Made by a program: the position numbers and the translations under genes. From assembly GCA_002342415.1 (NCBI GenBank), contig DDPY01000019.1:8380-72379 (forward strand): a stretch of DNA of 64,000 nucleotides, given 5' to 3'. A model generated the notes under the pieces. It saw nothing but the letters and a program-made list of their open reading frames with translations. It searched no databases and was not told the origin of the DNA. Source of the stretch: Prevotella sp. UBA2456 (GTDB lineage: Bacteria; Bacteroidota; Bacteroidia; Bacteroidales; Bacteroidaceae). Below, piece by piece: positions 8,901 through 16,712 of this stretch (position 1 is the stretch's first letter; each line of letters opens with the position of its first letter).

Positions 8901-9045
8901 GGTGATGCAGAAAGAACTCCTCGACAGCATGCCTGCCGTCGAGGAGACCGATTTCGTGCGGCATGTGCGCTTCGACCGTCCGCTCAAGATTATGATGGAC
9001 GGCAAGAAGCAGCATGGAGTGGTCTTACTGCCCTCCGAGGTGTGA
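5998..9045 (+). CDS. Two REC-like domains fused to a PEP synthase-type PEP/pyruvate-binding ATP-grasp domain
   Basis: A protein of ~1015 residues. Residues ~35-150 resemble a response-regulator receiver, but the phosphoacceptor position reads DLVICMPG without Asp. Residues ~175-345 form a second receiver with the acidic pair (LLVEDN), acceptor Asp (GVISDTRFP) and Lys (FVDKN) in place. From ~455 follows the PPDK_N ATP-grasp region (GDGSLGGKGRGLAFL, PIAVRSSSLLEDS), then a C-terminal block with GPGRWGSSDPWLG. The phosphohistidine swivel and the PEP/pyruvate barrel of true PEP synthase are absent, so full PEP synthase activity is not expected. The start is the ATG at 5998 because the upstream TTG lies inside the TACCTTTG -7 box (5969-5976). 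Its 3' end overlaps the convergent gene by 21 bp. Confidence 0.85.
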   Translation: MSTTSTDILSPHGENATSIPQEFNNFFLKDVSFVNLMTKRIFNILIVANPYDAFMLEDDGRIDEKLFDEYMELGLRYPPTFTQVSTTEEANHVLENTDIDLVICMPGNADNDAFAVARDVKLMAPHIPCVVLTPFSHGITKRIEHEDMTIFDYVFCWLGNTNLILSIIKLIEDRMNIEHDIKEAGVQMILLVEDNIRFYSSVLPNLYNYILAQSKNFSTEALNPHAAAQRKRGRPKVVLATTYEEAMHWYNLYHDNVLGVISDTRFPMQGVSGRLAHVEEGDPEAGLKLLREIRRRDEYVPLILQSSEIVNKAKAEAEGFRFVDKNSKKMNVDLRKLIEEHMGFGDFVFRDPKTKEEVLRVSSLKELQDNIFKVPNDSMLYHISRNHMSRWLCARAIFPVSQFLKHVTWHKLQDVDAHRQIIFDAIVQYRRMKNIGVVAVFDRLKFDRYAHFARIGDGSLGGKGRGLAFLDNIIKRHPELNQFDNATVQIPKTVVLCTDFFDEFMDSNNLWSVALSDASDEEILQHFLHAQLPDSLIADFFTFFDAVKSPIAVRSSSLLEDSHYQPFAGIYSTYMIPYLDDKYEMLRMLACAIKGVYASVYYRDSKAYMTATSNVIDQEKMAVILQEVVGQTHGTRFYPTFSGVLRSLNYYPIGDELAEEGIASLALGLGKYIVDGGQTLRVSPYHPRQVLQTSEMETALRETQTRFYALDMSHVGGDFKVDDGFNILNLRVKEADKDQSLNGIASTYDPVDQVIRDGIYEGGRKVISFCGVLQQGIFPLPEILQLSQKYGSEEMRRPVEIEFACNLNGSGSGMSGDFYLLQIRPIVDSKQVLDEDLAAIPDSQCLLRSYNSLGHGISEDVVDVVYVKTDDEFTAANNPRIADEIEQINRRFLADDKNYVLIGPGRWGSSDPWLGIPVKWPHISAARVIVEAGLKNYHVDPSQGTHFFQNLTSFGVGYFTINTYTGDGVMQKELLDSMPAVEETDFVRHVRFDRPLKIMMDGKKQHGVVLLPSEV

Positions 9046-10011
9046 GAAATAGTCTATCACATCGTCCCACGACTTGAACGTGTCGGAACCGTATTCCAGG
9101 AGGGTGGCCATCGTGTCGCCCTCTTTTTCTTTCGACAGCAGGTAGTCGCCGTAGAGCAGGTCGCGGCGGTAGGTATAGATGGTATGGTGCCAGGCCGGCA
9201 CATTGACATATTCCTCCAGCCACGACTCCGTAGCGGCATGGTCGGTGCTGGGAGCCACGAAGTAGACCTGATAGTGCTCTATGAGCAGCCGTATGGCTTT
9301 CACCACCGACGAGGCTGGTTTTCCGTAGGCATCCTTCAGCGTCTCTATACCTATATATATTATAGGGCGCTCGCTGCCTTTCTGCTTGTCGTCTATCCAG
9401 CGGATGACGGGCACCACCGCATGCATGAACGACTGGTCGTTCATCCGGTGCTCGCCGTGGAAGTGGAGGGCATAGGGGTATTGCTGGTGAAACAGATCGT
9501 AGGTGTCCACCGTGGTGTCCTCGTCGCCAAAGAGCCCGTAGACACGCTGGCGGTCCTCCTCGTCGAGTCCTTCAAACCGCTGCTCCGATGCTTCGCGGTA
9601 TTCCTTGATAAGCGCCTTGTCCACATAGAACTCCTGCACGCCGTCCTGGCGTGGGTTCTGAAACTGCTGCGTGCCGGTCATGCCGTGCGCTTTCATGGTC
9701 TCGCCCATTTCCAAGGCGGGGTTCACACAGATGCGGTCGTAGCCGCGCAGCTGCTCGCAGTACATGCCGCCCATCGAGGTTCCGATGAGCAGGTCGGGCT
9801 GCTCCTGCCGGCACAGCTGTACCAACAGGTCCATAGCCTCCTTCGGATGGATGGGCAGGTCGGGGGCTATCACCCGTGCCTGGGGCATCACTTCGCGCAT
9901 GCGCTTCACCGTTCCCGACTGTCCGCTGCTGGCAAAGCCGTGACAGTAGACGATGGTCTTGCCGGCCATCAGGTCGGGAAATGCTTTTATATAGGGATTG
10001 TCTGTCATCAT
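9025..10011 (-). CDS. YqiA/YcfP-type alpha/beta hydrolase with extra C-terminal domain
   Basis: The N-terminal ~190 residues match small alpha/beta-hydrolase esterases of the YqiA type: IVYCHGFASSG, then the nucleophile elbow IGTSMGG and a late LFGDEDTTVDTYD segment with a catalytic-type Asp, then HFHGEHR. The last ~110 residues form a separate region (PIIYIGIETLKDAYGKP to the C-terminus) that weakly resembles HAD-like nucleotidases; its role is unknown. The ATG at 10011 (or 10008) is preferred over the TTG at 10023, which overlaps the -7 box TACTTTTG. That box lies only 9 bp from the ATG, so the transcript is probably leaderless or nearly so. Confidence 0.8.
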   Translation of the reverse strand: MMTDNPYIKAFPDLMAGKTIVYCHGFASSGQSGTVKRMREVMPQARVIAPDLPIHPKEAMDLLVQLCRQEQPDLLIGTSMGGMYCEQLRGYDRICVNPALEMGETMKAHGMTGTQQFQNPRQDGVQEFYVDKALIKEYREASEQRFEGLDEEDRQRVYGLFGDEDTTVDTYDLFHQQYPYALHFHGEHRMNDQSFMHAVVPVIRWIDDKQKGSERPIIYIGIETLKDAYGKPASSVVKAIRLLIEHYQVYFVAPSTDHAATESWLEEYVNVPAWHHTIYTYRRDLLYGDYLLSKEKEGDTMATLLEYGSDTFKSWDDVIDYFSHLGGQ

Positions 10012-10020
10012 AACTGTCGG

Positions 10021-10052
10021 CAAAAGTACGGAAAATATGGCAAATGGCCAAA
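10021..10052 (-). promoter_or_regulatory. Promoter of the YqiA-like hydrolase gene
   Basis: On the minus strand, TTTG (10049-10052), 20 bp, TACTTTTG (10021-10028). It is back-to-back with the aquaporin promoter. Confidence 0.8.
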
Positions 10053-10056
10053 TTTT

Positions 10057-10088
10057 TTTGCAAAAGTAAAATAAAATGCCTACCTTTG
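10057..10088 (+). promoter_or_regulatory. Promoter of the aquaporin gene
   Basis: TTTG (10057-10060), 20 bp, TACCTTTG (10081-10088): a full match to the Bacteroidetes consensus, about 42 bp upstream of the ATG at 10130. Confidence 0.87.
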
Positions 10089-10129
10089 CCGTTACTTATG
10101 TAATATTAATCACTTTAAACAATAAGCGT

Positions 10130-10807
10130 ATGAAAAAGTATTTAGCTGAAATGGTGGGCACGATGGTGCTCGTACTGATGGGCTGCGGCGTGGCTGTCAG
10201 CCTCGGTTGTGATCCCGTAAACAATATCCCTGCGGTGGTGGGCACGGCTTTTGCCTTCGGACTGGCAGTAGTGGCTATGGCTTATACCATCGGCGGCATC
10301 TCGGGATGCCATATCAATCCGGCCATCACGCTCGGATGCATCATTGCCGGACGCATGGACGCCAAGGAGGGATGCATGTATATGCTGTTCCAGTGCATCG
10401 GTGCCTTCATCGGCTCTGCCCTGCTTGCCATCCTCGTGGCTAATGTGCCCGGCATGGAGGGAACGGGTGCCAACGACCTCCAGGCCAATGTCTCTGTACT
10501 GGGCGGACTGCTGGCTGAGATCATCTTCACCTGTGTCTTCGTACTCGTGGTGCTGGGGGCTACCGCCAAGACCAATGGAGCTACCAACAATTTCGCAGGA
10601 CTGGCCATCGGCCTGAGCCTCGTACTTGTTCATCTGGTATGCATCCGCTATACCGGCACTTCGGTCAATCCCGCACGCTCGCTGGCTCCGGCCATCTTCC
10701 AGGGCGGAACGGCTCTGGCCAACCTCTGGATCTTCATCGTAGGCCCCTTCGTGGGCGGTGCCTTGGCTGCTTGCATCTGGAAGATGATTGAACCCGCCGA
10801 GAAATAA
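10130..10807 (+). CDS. aqpZ: Aquaporin (MIP family), AqpZ-like
   Basis: 225 residues with six hydrophobic segments and the two half-helix motifs of the family: HINPAITLG (NPA at 63-65) and SVNPARSLAPA (NPA at 180-182). The Arg after the second NPA, part of the selectivity filter, is present. The second half lacks the Asp found after that NPA in glycerol facilitators (NPARSL, not NPARD), which favours a water channel. An in-frame open stretch reaches back to 10076, but it crosses the promoter, so the ATG at 10130 is the start. Confidence 0.94.
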   Translation: MKKYLAEMVGTMVLVLMGCGVAVSLGCDPVNNIPAVVGTAFAFGLAVVAMAYTIGGISGCHINPAITLGCIIAGRMDAKEGCMYMLFQCIGAFIGSALLAILVANVPGMEGTGANDLQANVSVLGGLLAEIIFTCVFVLVVLGATAKTNGATNNFAGLAIGLSLVLVHLVCIRYTGTSVNPARSLAPAIFQGGTALANLWIFIVGPFVGGALAACIWKMIEPAEK

Positions 10808-10844
10808 TCTTTTTTGCAAAATGTAGTTTGCATTTTGCGGTACT

Positions 10845-10912
10845 CGGATTGCGCTGATGGTACGGAAATGATTAAAAACCGTGAAATCTGCGCAATCCGT
10901 GCCTTTTTATTT
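10845..10912 (+). terminator. Long hairpin with T-run between aqpZ and fba
   Basis: CGGATTGCGC (10845-10854) pairs perfectly with GCGCAATCCG (10890-10899). The 35-nt loop can form an inner ACGG/CCGT stem. The T-rich run CCTTTTTATTTTTT follows. A weaker stem, GCAAAATG (10816-10823) / CATTTTGC (10831-10838), precedes it. The wide loop makes it less certain than an ordinary terminator. Confidence 0.6.
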
Positions 10913-10942
10913 TTTGTTTTCCGAAAGATTTTGCTATCTTTG
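10913..10942 (+). promoter_or_regulatory. Promoter of the fructose-bisphosphate aldolase gene
   Basis: TTTG (10913-10916), 18 bp, TATCTTTG (10935-10942). The ATG follows at 10987. Confidence 0.8.
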
Positions 10943-10986
10943 CGCTCAGATTTGATTATACACTAACTTTTAAAAAAGAAAACATT

Positions 10987-11991
10987 ATGGTTAATTACAA
11001 GGATTTGGGTCTCGTGAACACGCGCGAGATGTTTAAGAGAGCAGTCGCCGGCGGCTATGCTATTCCCGCCTTCAACTTCAACACGATGGAGCAGATGCAG
11101 GCCATCGTACAGGCAGCAGTCGAGACAAAGTCGCCCGTCATCATGCAGGTGTCTAAGGGTGCACGCAACTATGCCAACGCTACCATCCTGCGCTATATGG
11201 CAGAGGGTGCTGTGGCATACGCTAAGGAGCTGGGATGCGCTCATCCCGAGATTGTGCTTCACCTCGACCACGGCGACAGCTTCGAGCTTTGCAAGGACTG
11301 TATCGATATGGGCTTCTCTTCTGTGATGTACGATGGCAGCGCACTGCCCTACGAGGAGAATATCAAAATTTCCCGCCAGGTGGTTGAGTATGCCCACCAG
11401 TACGATGTCACCGTAGAGTGTGAGCTCGGCGTGCTCGCTGGTGTTGAGGACGAGGTAGCCTCTGAGGTTAGCCACTACACCAAGCCCGAGGAGGTAATCG
11501 ACTTCGCTACTCGTACCGGCTGCGACTCGCTGGCTATCTCTATCGGTACCTCTCACGGTGCTTACAAGTTCAAGCCCGAGCAGTGCACACGCGATCCTAA
11601 GACCGGTAGGCTGGTTCCTCCTCCATTGGCATTCGACGTGCTGGCTGAGATTGAGAAGAAGCTTCCCGGATTCCCCATCGTGCTGCATGGTTCTTCTTCT
11701 GTTCCTCAGGAAGAGGTTGACACCATCAATAAGTTCGGTGGCAATCTGCCCGATGCAGTAGGTATCCCCGAGGAGCAGCTCCGCAAGGCTGCTAAGAGTG
11801 CTGTATGTAAGATTAACATCGACTCAGACTCTCGTCTGGCTATGACTGCTGCTATCCGCCAGTATCTGGCTGAGCATCCTGATCACTTCGATCCTCGTCA
11901 GTATCTGAAGCCTGCTCGTGAGAACATGAAGAAGATGTACATCCACAAGATTAAGGAAGTACTTGGTTCTGACGGCAAGCTGGCCCAGTAA
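10987..11991 (+). CDS. fbaA: Class II fructose-1,6-bisphosphate aldolase
   Basis: 334 residues. The zinc-dependent aldolase signatures are clear: FNFNTMEQMQAI near the N-terminus, LHLDHGDSFELCKD with the catalytic Asp and zinc His, ECELGVLAGVED, then GTSHGAYKF and LHGSSSVP for zinc and phosphate binding. The enzyme cleaves fructose-1,6-bisphosphate to dihydroxyacetone phosphate and glyceraldehyde-3-phosphate in the cytosol. It has its own promoter and terminator, and codon use is strongly biased, as expected of a highly expressed glycolytic gene. Confidence 0.97.
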   Translation: MVNYKDLGLVNTREMFKRAVAGGYAIPAFNFNTMEQMQAIVQAAVETKSPVIMQVSKGARNYANATILRYMAEGAVAYAKELGCAHPEIVLHLDHGDSFELCKDCIDMGFSSVMYDGSALPYEENIKISRQVVEYAHQYDVTVECELGVLAGVEDEVASEVSHYTKPEEVIDFATRTGCDSLAISIGTSHGAYKFKPEQCTRDPKTGRLVPPPLAFDVLAEIEKKLPGFPIVLHGSSSVPQEEVDTINKFGGNLPDAVGIPEEQLRKAAKSAVCKINIDSDSRLAMTAAIRQYLAEHPDHFDPRQYLKPARENMKKMYIHKIKEVLGSDGKLAQ

Positions 11992-12031
11992 GCAACGGCA
12001 AACCGCCGAGCTTACATCAGCTCAATCCATA

Positions 12032-12055
12032 GGGAGGCCCACCGCCTCCCTTTTT
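12032..12055 (+). terminator. Intrinsic terminator after fbaA
   Basis: GGGAGGC (12032-12038), loop CCACC, GCCTCCC (12044-12050), then TTTTT. Confidence 0.93.
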
Positions 12056-12088
12056 CGTTCAACAATGTAGTAATTCAGCTAATATCAG

Positions 12089-13372
12089 TTAAGGAAGCTC
12101 GATGGTGAGGGTGAGGTCGTCGGTCTGATTCTCACGCTCGGGAATGCCGTATTCGCTGATGTCCTTGAGGATGCTGTGTGCCATCTTCTCGGCATCGGCG
12201 ATTTTGCTTTTTAGCTGGGGCATCATATTGACCAGCTCGTTGGCCTCCTTTAGCATGCCTTCCAGTTTGCTGAGTAGTTGTCGGCCCTTGGGCGATTGGT
12301 GTTCGTTGCCCTCGGCATGGACAAGGAAGCAGTTGGCAGCATCGTCGGCTAACAAACTCAGCGGACCATCCATGTTCTCTATCAAACGTTTGATGCTGGT
12401 GGCAAGGCGTGTCTTACTGGTGTTGCTAAATTGGGCATCGTCGGGTAAGGCTGAGATATGACCAGTGGTGATGGAAAAGGTGTGAAGGTCGGGGGATGCC
12501 AGCACTTCGCGATAGTCGCAGGGATAGGAGATGAGTGAGCCGGTGTTGACGTCGTAGATGGTCTTGGTGAGGTCGGCATTGAAGCTCTTGGCAATGTCGG
12601 AGGTATGGAAGTGTCCGGTGAAGATGAGGCCGATGCCGGCATCGGCCAGCCGGTTGCGCACCTGCTCGTAGTTGCTGATGACTGCCGTCTCGACAAACTT
12701 GTCTACACCATGAAAGTGGGGAAACAGCGGATGGTGCATCATGGCTATCACCTGCTTGCCGGCAGTGCGGGCAGACTGGGCCTTGTTGCATACCCAGTTG
12801 AGTGTCGTGGTTGACAACCAGCCTTTCTCGCCAGAGTCAATGCCGATGACTACTAATCCAGGAACGGGTTCGATAGCATAGGTGAAGGTGGACTGTTCGC
12901 GGTTGGAGTTGTTGCCGTAGCCATGATGTTCGTATAGCTTGGCAAACATCTCCTTGGTCGGTGTTCCCACCTTGTGGGTAGCCTCGCCATCGTAGCTGAC
13001 GGCATTGCGCGTGCCGAGGTCGTGATTGCCCGGGATGACTAATGTGTGGATGCCTGCGGCCTGTAGCTCGTCGAGCCGACGTGCCACATACTCGTGGCTG
13101 GACAGCTCTCCGTCTTTGGTAAGGTCACCCGTGATAAGTAACAGTTGGGGCTTGAGTTCGGTTTTGAGGCGCTCAATCATTGCATCGAACAGTTCGCGGC
13201 TTTTGTCGAGCATCTTTCGGTCGTGCTCCAAGTGGTGCTGCCATGCAGGTCCGTCACCGACGAGCAGGTCGGGTGACATGACATGGGTGTCGGAGAGTAC
13301 GACTATCTTTGTTTGTGCTGATGCTATCACAACAGCTATCAGGCACAAAAGGAGAATAGAGATATTCTTCAT
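12089..13372 (-). CDS. Secreted calcineurin-like metallophosphoesterase
   Basis: 427 residues with a Sec signal peptide (residues ~1-19). The five metallophosphoesterase motifs occur in order: LSDTH, ITGDLTKDGE, IPGNHDLG, MMHHPLFPH and GHFHTSD, so both metal sites look complete. The substrate is unknown. The last ~120 residues lie outside the catalytic core and are mostly helical. It is the last gene of a minus-strand run with the DUF4831 gene (2-bp gap) and the Nnr gene. Confidence 0.9.
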   Translation of the reverse strand: MKNISILLLCLIAVVIASAQTKIVVLSDTHVMSPDLLVGDGPAWQHHLEHDRKMLDKSRELFDAMIERLKTELKPQLLLITGDLTKDGELSSHEYVARRLDELQAAGIHTLVIPGNHDLGTRNAVSYDGEATHKVGTPTKEMFAKLYEHHGYGNNSNREQSTFTYAIEPVPGLVVIGIDSGEKGWLSTTTLNWVCNKAQSARTAGKQVIAMMHHPLFPHFHGVDKFVETAVISNYEQVRNRLADAGIGLIFTGHFHTSDIAKSFNADLTKTIYDVNTGSLISYPCDYREVLASPDLHTFSITTGHISALPDDAQFSNTSKTRLATSIKRLIENMDGPLSLLADDAANCFLVHAEGNEHQSPKGRQLLSKLEGMLKEANELVNMMPQLKSKIADAEKMAHSILKDISEYGIPERENQTDDLTLTIELP

Positions 13373-13374
13373 GA

Positions 13375-14379
13375 TTACTCAGTAAGATGAAATGATACAA
13401 CGGCACCTGTAGCGGGGTGTAGCTGTAGGTGACACTGGTTGCGTTTGAATGCACTGCCGTCGCGGAACTCTACATGCCCAAACTGGGCAAGAGGAATGTC
13501 GAAGGTTGCCAGAGGCAGATCCTCCTGCTGAAGAGTCAGACGGGCCATGCCTGGAACATTGGTATAGATGCCCTCGTCCTTTTTGTTTCCTACATCAGTC
13601 TGCTCGGTGGGATAAAGGTTCTGGAGAGTCATATAGAACGGAATGCCCGAGAGGTCGTCCTTGTCGACCAGTCCGCGACGATGGGAGAGGCGGAAGACAA
13701 CCTCGCGTTTGGTTGGCTGCTCGGGACAAAGCGTGACAATGGCTGTGGTGGTATCTCGGTGAATAGTGCCCGTGAAAAGGCTCATCAACGCATCGTGCTG
13801 TTGGTCGATACGCCGTAACATCAGTTGTAGCTGCTGCTCATCCTGCGGCATGTCGTCGGCTTCACCGGTAGCTAATTGTTGGCGGTGCTCGCGAAGTTCA
13901 AAAATCTGCTGGGCAGTCAGCTCAGCCATCTTGGCAGTGGAACCTGCCATGACCACTTCTGCAGAGAGTAGACTGCGAGGAGAGGGGGGTGTGGCTTGTG
14001 TATGGTGGGTGGTTTGAGCCTGATGGACGCTAAGAGGGATAGGCTCGGCATTGATAGCGAGCAGAATGCCATCGTCGCTCAACCGGATGTCGGCAGTCTC
14101 GCCCTTGCCTTTCAGTCGGAGAGTATAGCACTTACATGTGTCGCGCATGCCAAGGGAAGTCAGGTCGCAACTGATGACGCGGTGGCTGACCTGTTCCTGC
14201 TCTTGGATATGGCCGAGACGCAGATAGCGCTCTGCATAGTGTGCGAAGTCGCCTGGCGTGTAAGTCTGTTTTTCGATGAGAAGATGGAAGCGCACAGCAG
14301 TCTTGGGCAGATAGTAGGTCTGCGCAGAGAGTGGTAGGAGAGAGATAAGGGAAACGAGTATTAACCACAGTTCTTTCAT
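13375..14379 (-). CDS. DUF4831-family exported protein
   Basis: 334 residues with an N-terminal signal peptide (cleavage after about residue 19, LSAQ). The sequence YYLPKTAVRFHLLIEK after the signal, the middle HRQQLATGEADDMPQDEQ region and the late GIYTNVPGMARLTL segment match what I recall of the Bacteroidetes DUF4831 family. The function is unknown; probably periplasmic. It is tightly packed between the Nnr gene (6 bp upstream) and the metallophosphoesterase gene (2 bp downstream), so it is likely part of one transcript. Confidence 0.8.
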   Translation of the reverse strand: MKELWLILVSLISLLPLSAQTYYLPKTAVRFHLLIEKQTYTPGDFAHYAERYLRLGHIQEQEQVSHRVISCDLTSLGMRDTCKCYTLRLKGKGETADIRLSDDGILLAINAEPIPLSVHQAQTTHHTQATPPSPRSLLSAEVVMAGSTAKMAELTAQQIFELREHRQQLATGEADDMPQDEQQLQLMLRRIDQQHDALMSLFTGTIHRDTTTAIVTLCPEQPTKREVVFRLSHRRGLVDKDDLSGIPFYMTLQNLYPTEQTDVGNKKDEGIYTNVPGMARLTLQQEDLPLATFDIPLAQFGHVEFRDGSAFKRNQCHLQLHPATGAVVSFHLTE

Positions 14380-14385
14380 GCCTTG

Positions 14386-15900
14386 CTATTCTTTGAGCCG
14401 TTTGAATGCTTGGGGCAGATAGCGGATGATATCGCTTGCAAGAAGGCTTTCCTCGCCTAACTCCTGAGAGGCCAGGTCGCCTGCCAATCCGTGGAGATAT
14501 ACTCCTAATACACAGGCATCCTGAGGCTTATAGCCACGGGCTAATAGTCCGGTAAGTATGCCTGTGAGCACATCACCACTGCCAGCGGTAGCCATGCCGG
14601 CATTGCCAGTGGGATTGAAAAGAATATTCCCGTCGGGCTGACAGATGGCCGTATAGTGCCCTTTCAGGATGATGTATCCCTTGATGCGTATGGCAAGATT
14701 GCGGGCCTTGGTGAGTCGCTCGTAACTGTCGGCACAATGCCCTTCCAGCCGGTCGAATTCTTTGGGATGGGGTGTCAGGATGATGCCTTGGGGCAGCTGT
14801 TGCATCCAGGCGCGATGGTTGCCGAGGATGTTGAGGGCATCGGCATCGGCTACTGTCGGACACTGTGCCCGACGAAGTTGTGCTATCAGTGCTACGGCGG
14901 TCTGCTCGCTTTGTCCGAGGCCGGGTCCGACGCCTAAGGCATTGAAGTCCTCGGTGTCGATGGCCTCGGCAAAAATGGTCTCCTCGCTACCTATCTGTAC
15001 AACAGCCTCGGGTACGGCAGTCTGTAGGATGGGGATATTACGCTTGGGTGTGTTGACCGTCACCTTGCCGACTCCGCTGCGCATACAGGCGCGGGCGGCT
15101 AACACGGCAGCCCCTGCCATGCCATAGCTGCCGGCAATGAGCAGGGCATTGCCCATCTGTCCCTTGTGGGCAAAGGGTGAGCGCTCTAAGAGCAGCTTGC
15201 GCACCTGTTCTTCCTCCACCACATTATAGGGTGTGTCGATCTTGTCGATACCATCCTGACTGAGTCGGATGTCGAGCACCCGGAGCTGTCCGATGAACGA
15301 CTGGTTCTCTGGAAAGAAGAAAGCCAGCTTGGGCTGTTGCAGGGTGAGTGTGGTGGTAGCCCGGATGATATTGGCACGCACATTGAATCCGTTGTCTTCG
15401 GTCATCAGCCCCGAGGGTACATCGATGCTGACAATCTGAGCCGGTGACGAATTGATGTACTTGACCAGCGAGGCAAAGCCTCCGGCAAGTGCTTTGTTGA
15501 GGCCAGAGCCAAAGAGTCCGTCGATGACCAGCATGTCTTGTTCCAGACGAGGCGGATCGAACTCCTCTACCACCTCGATGAAGTTCTTGATATATTTGTT
15601 CTCCTGCAGGCGGGTCTTGTTGGCAGCACAGTCGGGAGACAGCTTGCCGCTGATATTGAACAGATAGACACTGATCTCATAGCCTTTCTCTGCTAATAGA
15701 CGGCTTAGAGCCAGGGCATCGCCACCGTTGTTGCCCGGACCGGCAAAGACAACGACAGGGGTGCTGGTGGTGTACAACTTCATGACGGCCTGTGCCAACG
15801 TCTTTGCCGCACGCTCCATTAGGTCGAGACTTGAAATAGGCTCGTTCTCGATGGTGTATTTGTCCAGCTCATGTATCTGAGCACTCGTAAATATCTTCAT
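14386..15900 (-). CDS. nnr: Bifunctional NAD(P)H-hydrate epimerase / ADP-dependent dehydratase
   Basis: 504 residues with two domains. The N-terminal YjeF_N epimerase (~1-215) contains FAGPGNNGGDALALSRLL and a DGLFGSGLNKAL motif. The C-terminal ribokinase-like dehydratase (~225-500) contains TPHPKEFDRL and AGSGDVLTGILTGLLARG, whose Asp is catalytic. It repairs hydrated NADH and NADPH. The ATG at 15900 starts the conserved MKIFTSAQI. A -7-like TATTTTTG on the minus strand (15908-15915) lies only 7 bp upstream, suggesting a leaderless transcript. Confidence 0.95.
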   Translation of the reverse strand: MKIFTSAQIHELDKYTIENEPISSLDLMERAAKTLAQAVMKLYTTSTPVVVFAGPGNNGGDALALSRLLAEKGYEISVYLFNISGKLSPDCAANKTRLQENKYIKNFIEVVEEFDPPRLEQDMLVIDGLFGSGLNKALAGGFASLVKYINSSPAQIVSIDVPSGLMTEDNGFNVRANIIRATTTLTLQQPKLAFFFPENQSFIGQLRVLDIRLSQDGIDKIDTPYNVVEEEQVRKLLLERSPFAHKGQMGNALLIAGSYGMAGAAVLAARACMRSGVGKVTVNTPKRNIPILQTAVPEAVVQIGSEETIFAEAIDTEDFNALGVGPGLGQSEQTAVALIAQLRRAQCPTVADADALNILGNHRAWMQQLPQGIILTPHPKEFDRLEGHCADSYERLTKARNLAIRIKGYIILKGHYTAICQPDGNILFNPTGNAGMATAGSGDVLTGILTGLLARGYKPQDACVLGVYLHGLAGDLASQELGEESLLASDIIRYLPQAFKRLKE

Positions 15901-15993
15901 TTGCGTGCAAAAATACAAAAAATATGCTAATCAATACCTATTCTTTGCCGAAAATTTAGTAATTTTGCCGCAAATTTTATTTTTCATCATCCA

Positions 15994-16533
15994 ATGAGCA
16001 TCGTAAAAGTCAAGGATAAAACATTTAGAACGACTATTGCTGAGACAGAAATCAAACAGCGTGTAAAGGAACTGGGCGTACGCATCAGCCATGACATGGC
16101 GGATAAGAATCCGCTCTTTCTGAGTGTGTTGAACGGAGCCTTCATGTTTACGGCCGACCTGCTGCGGGCGATTACCATCCCCTGCGAGGTGTCGTTTGTG
16201 AAGCTGGCATCGTATGATGGTGTCGCCTCTACCGGGAAGGTGAAGAAACTTATCGGGCTGAACGCAGACATCAGCGGACGCACCGTCGTTATTGTGGAGG
16301 ATATCATAGACACGGGGTGTACCATGCAGCAGATGTTGGAGACACTGAGCCAGCACCATCCGGCATCGATACACATCTGTACCCTCTTCGTGAAACCAGA
16401 GAAACTGAAGGTGAACCTCGACATCGAGTATTCGGCTTTCTCCATTCCCAACGACTTCATTGTGGGCTATGGACTGGACTACGACCAGCAGGGACGCAAT
16501 CTGCCGGAGGTTTATACTTTAGTTGAAAGTTGA
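15994..16533 (+). CDS. hpt: Hypoxanthine phosphoribosyltransferase
   Basis: 179 residues. The PRPP-binding motif VVIVEDIIDTGCTM (~97-110) and the KLASYDG and DFIVGYGLDYD motifs identify a type I purine salvage phosphoribosyltransferase making IMP (or GMP) from free base and PRPP. A TAATTTTG -7 box lies at 15960-15967. The last three codons and the stop are made from the first units of a period-7 repeat (16521-16569). adk follows, a common Bacteroidetes arrangement. Confidence 0.95.
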   Translation: MSIVKVKDKTFRTTIAETEIKQRVKELGVRISHDMADKNPLFLSVLNGAFMFTADLLRAITIPCEVSFVKLASYDGVASTGKVKKLIGLNADISGRTVVIVEDIIDTGCTMQQMLETLSQHHPASIHICTLFVKPEKLKVNLDIEYSAFSIPNDFIVGYGLDYDQQGRNLPEVYTLVES

Positions 16534-16569
16534 CAGTTGAAAGTTGACAGTTGAAGGTTGAGCGTTGAA
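16521..16569 (+). repeat. Seven degenerate heptamers (AGTTGAA/AGTTGAC)
   Basis: Units start at 16521, 16528, 16535, 16542, 16549, 16556 and 16563: AGTTGAA, AGTTGAC, AGTTGAA, AGTTGAC, AGTTGAA, GGTTGAG, CGTTGAA. The array overlaps the end of hpt. Its reverse complement (TTCAACT, GTCAACT) matches the CAACTCT/CAACTGT heptamers at 42711, 44201 and 50333. Confidence 0.9.
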
Positions 16570-16712
16570 GGATGAGACAAATCAAACTACCCCATCTGCC
16601 GAGTGATGTCGAGGAGCGTAAAGGCGACCTCCTGACCGACCTATGGTATAAGTGGGATAAAAAAGAAGAAAAGACACAAAGCAAACAGGATAAACAAGAA
16701 CAAAGAATAAAA

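Noticed and set aside
7375..9015. 546-codon open frame antisense to the REC-PEP-binding gene
   Set aside because: Shadow of a strongly biased coding sequence; Leu/His/Gly-rich product without domains.
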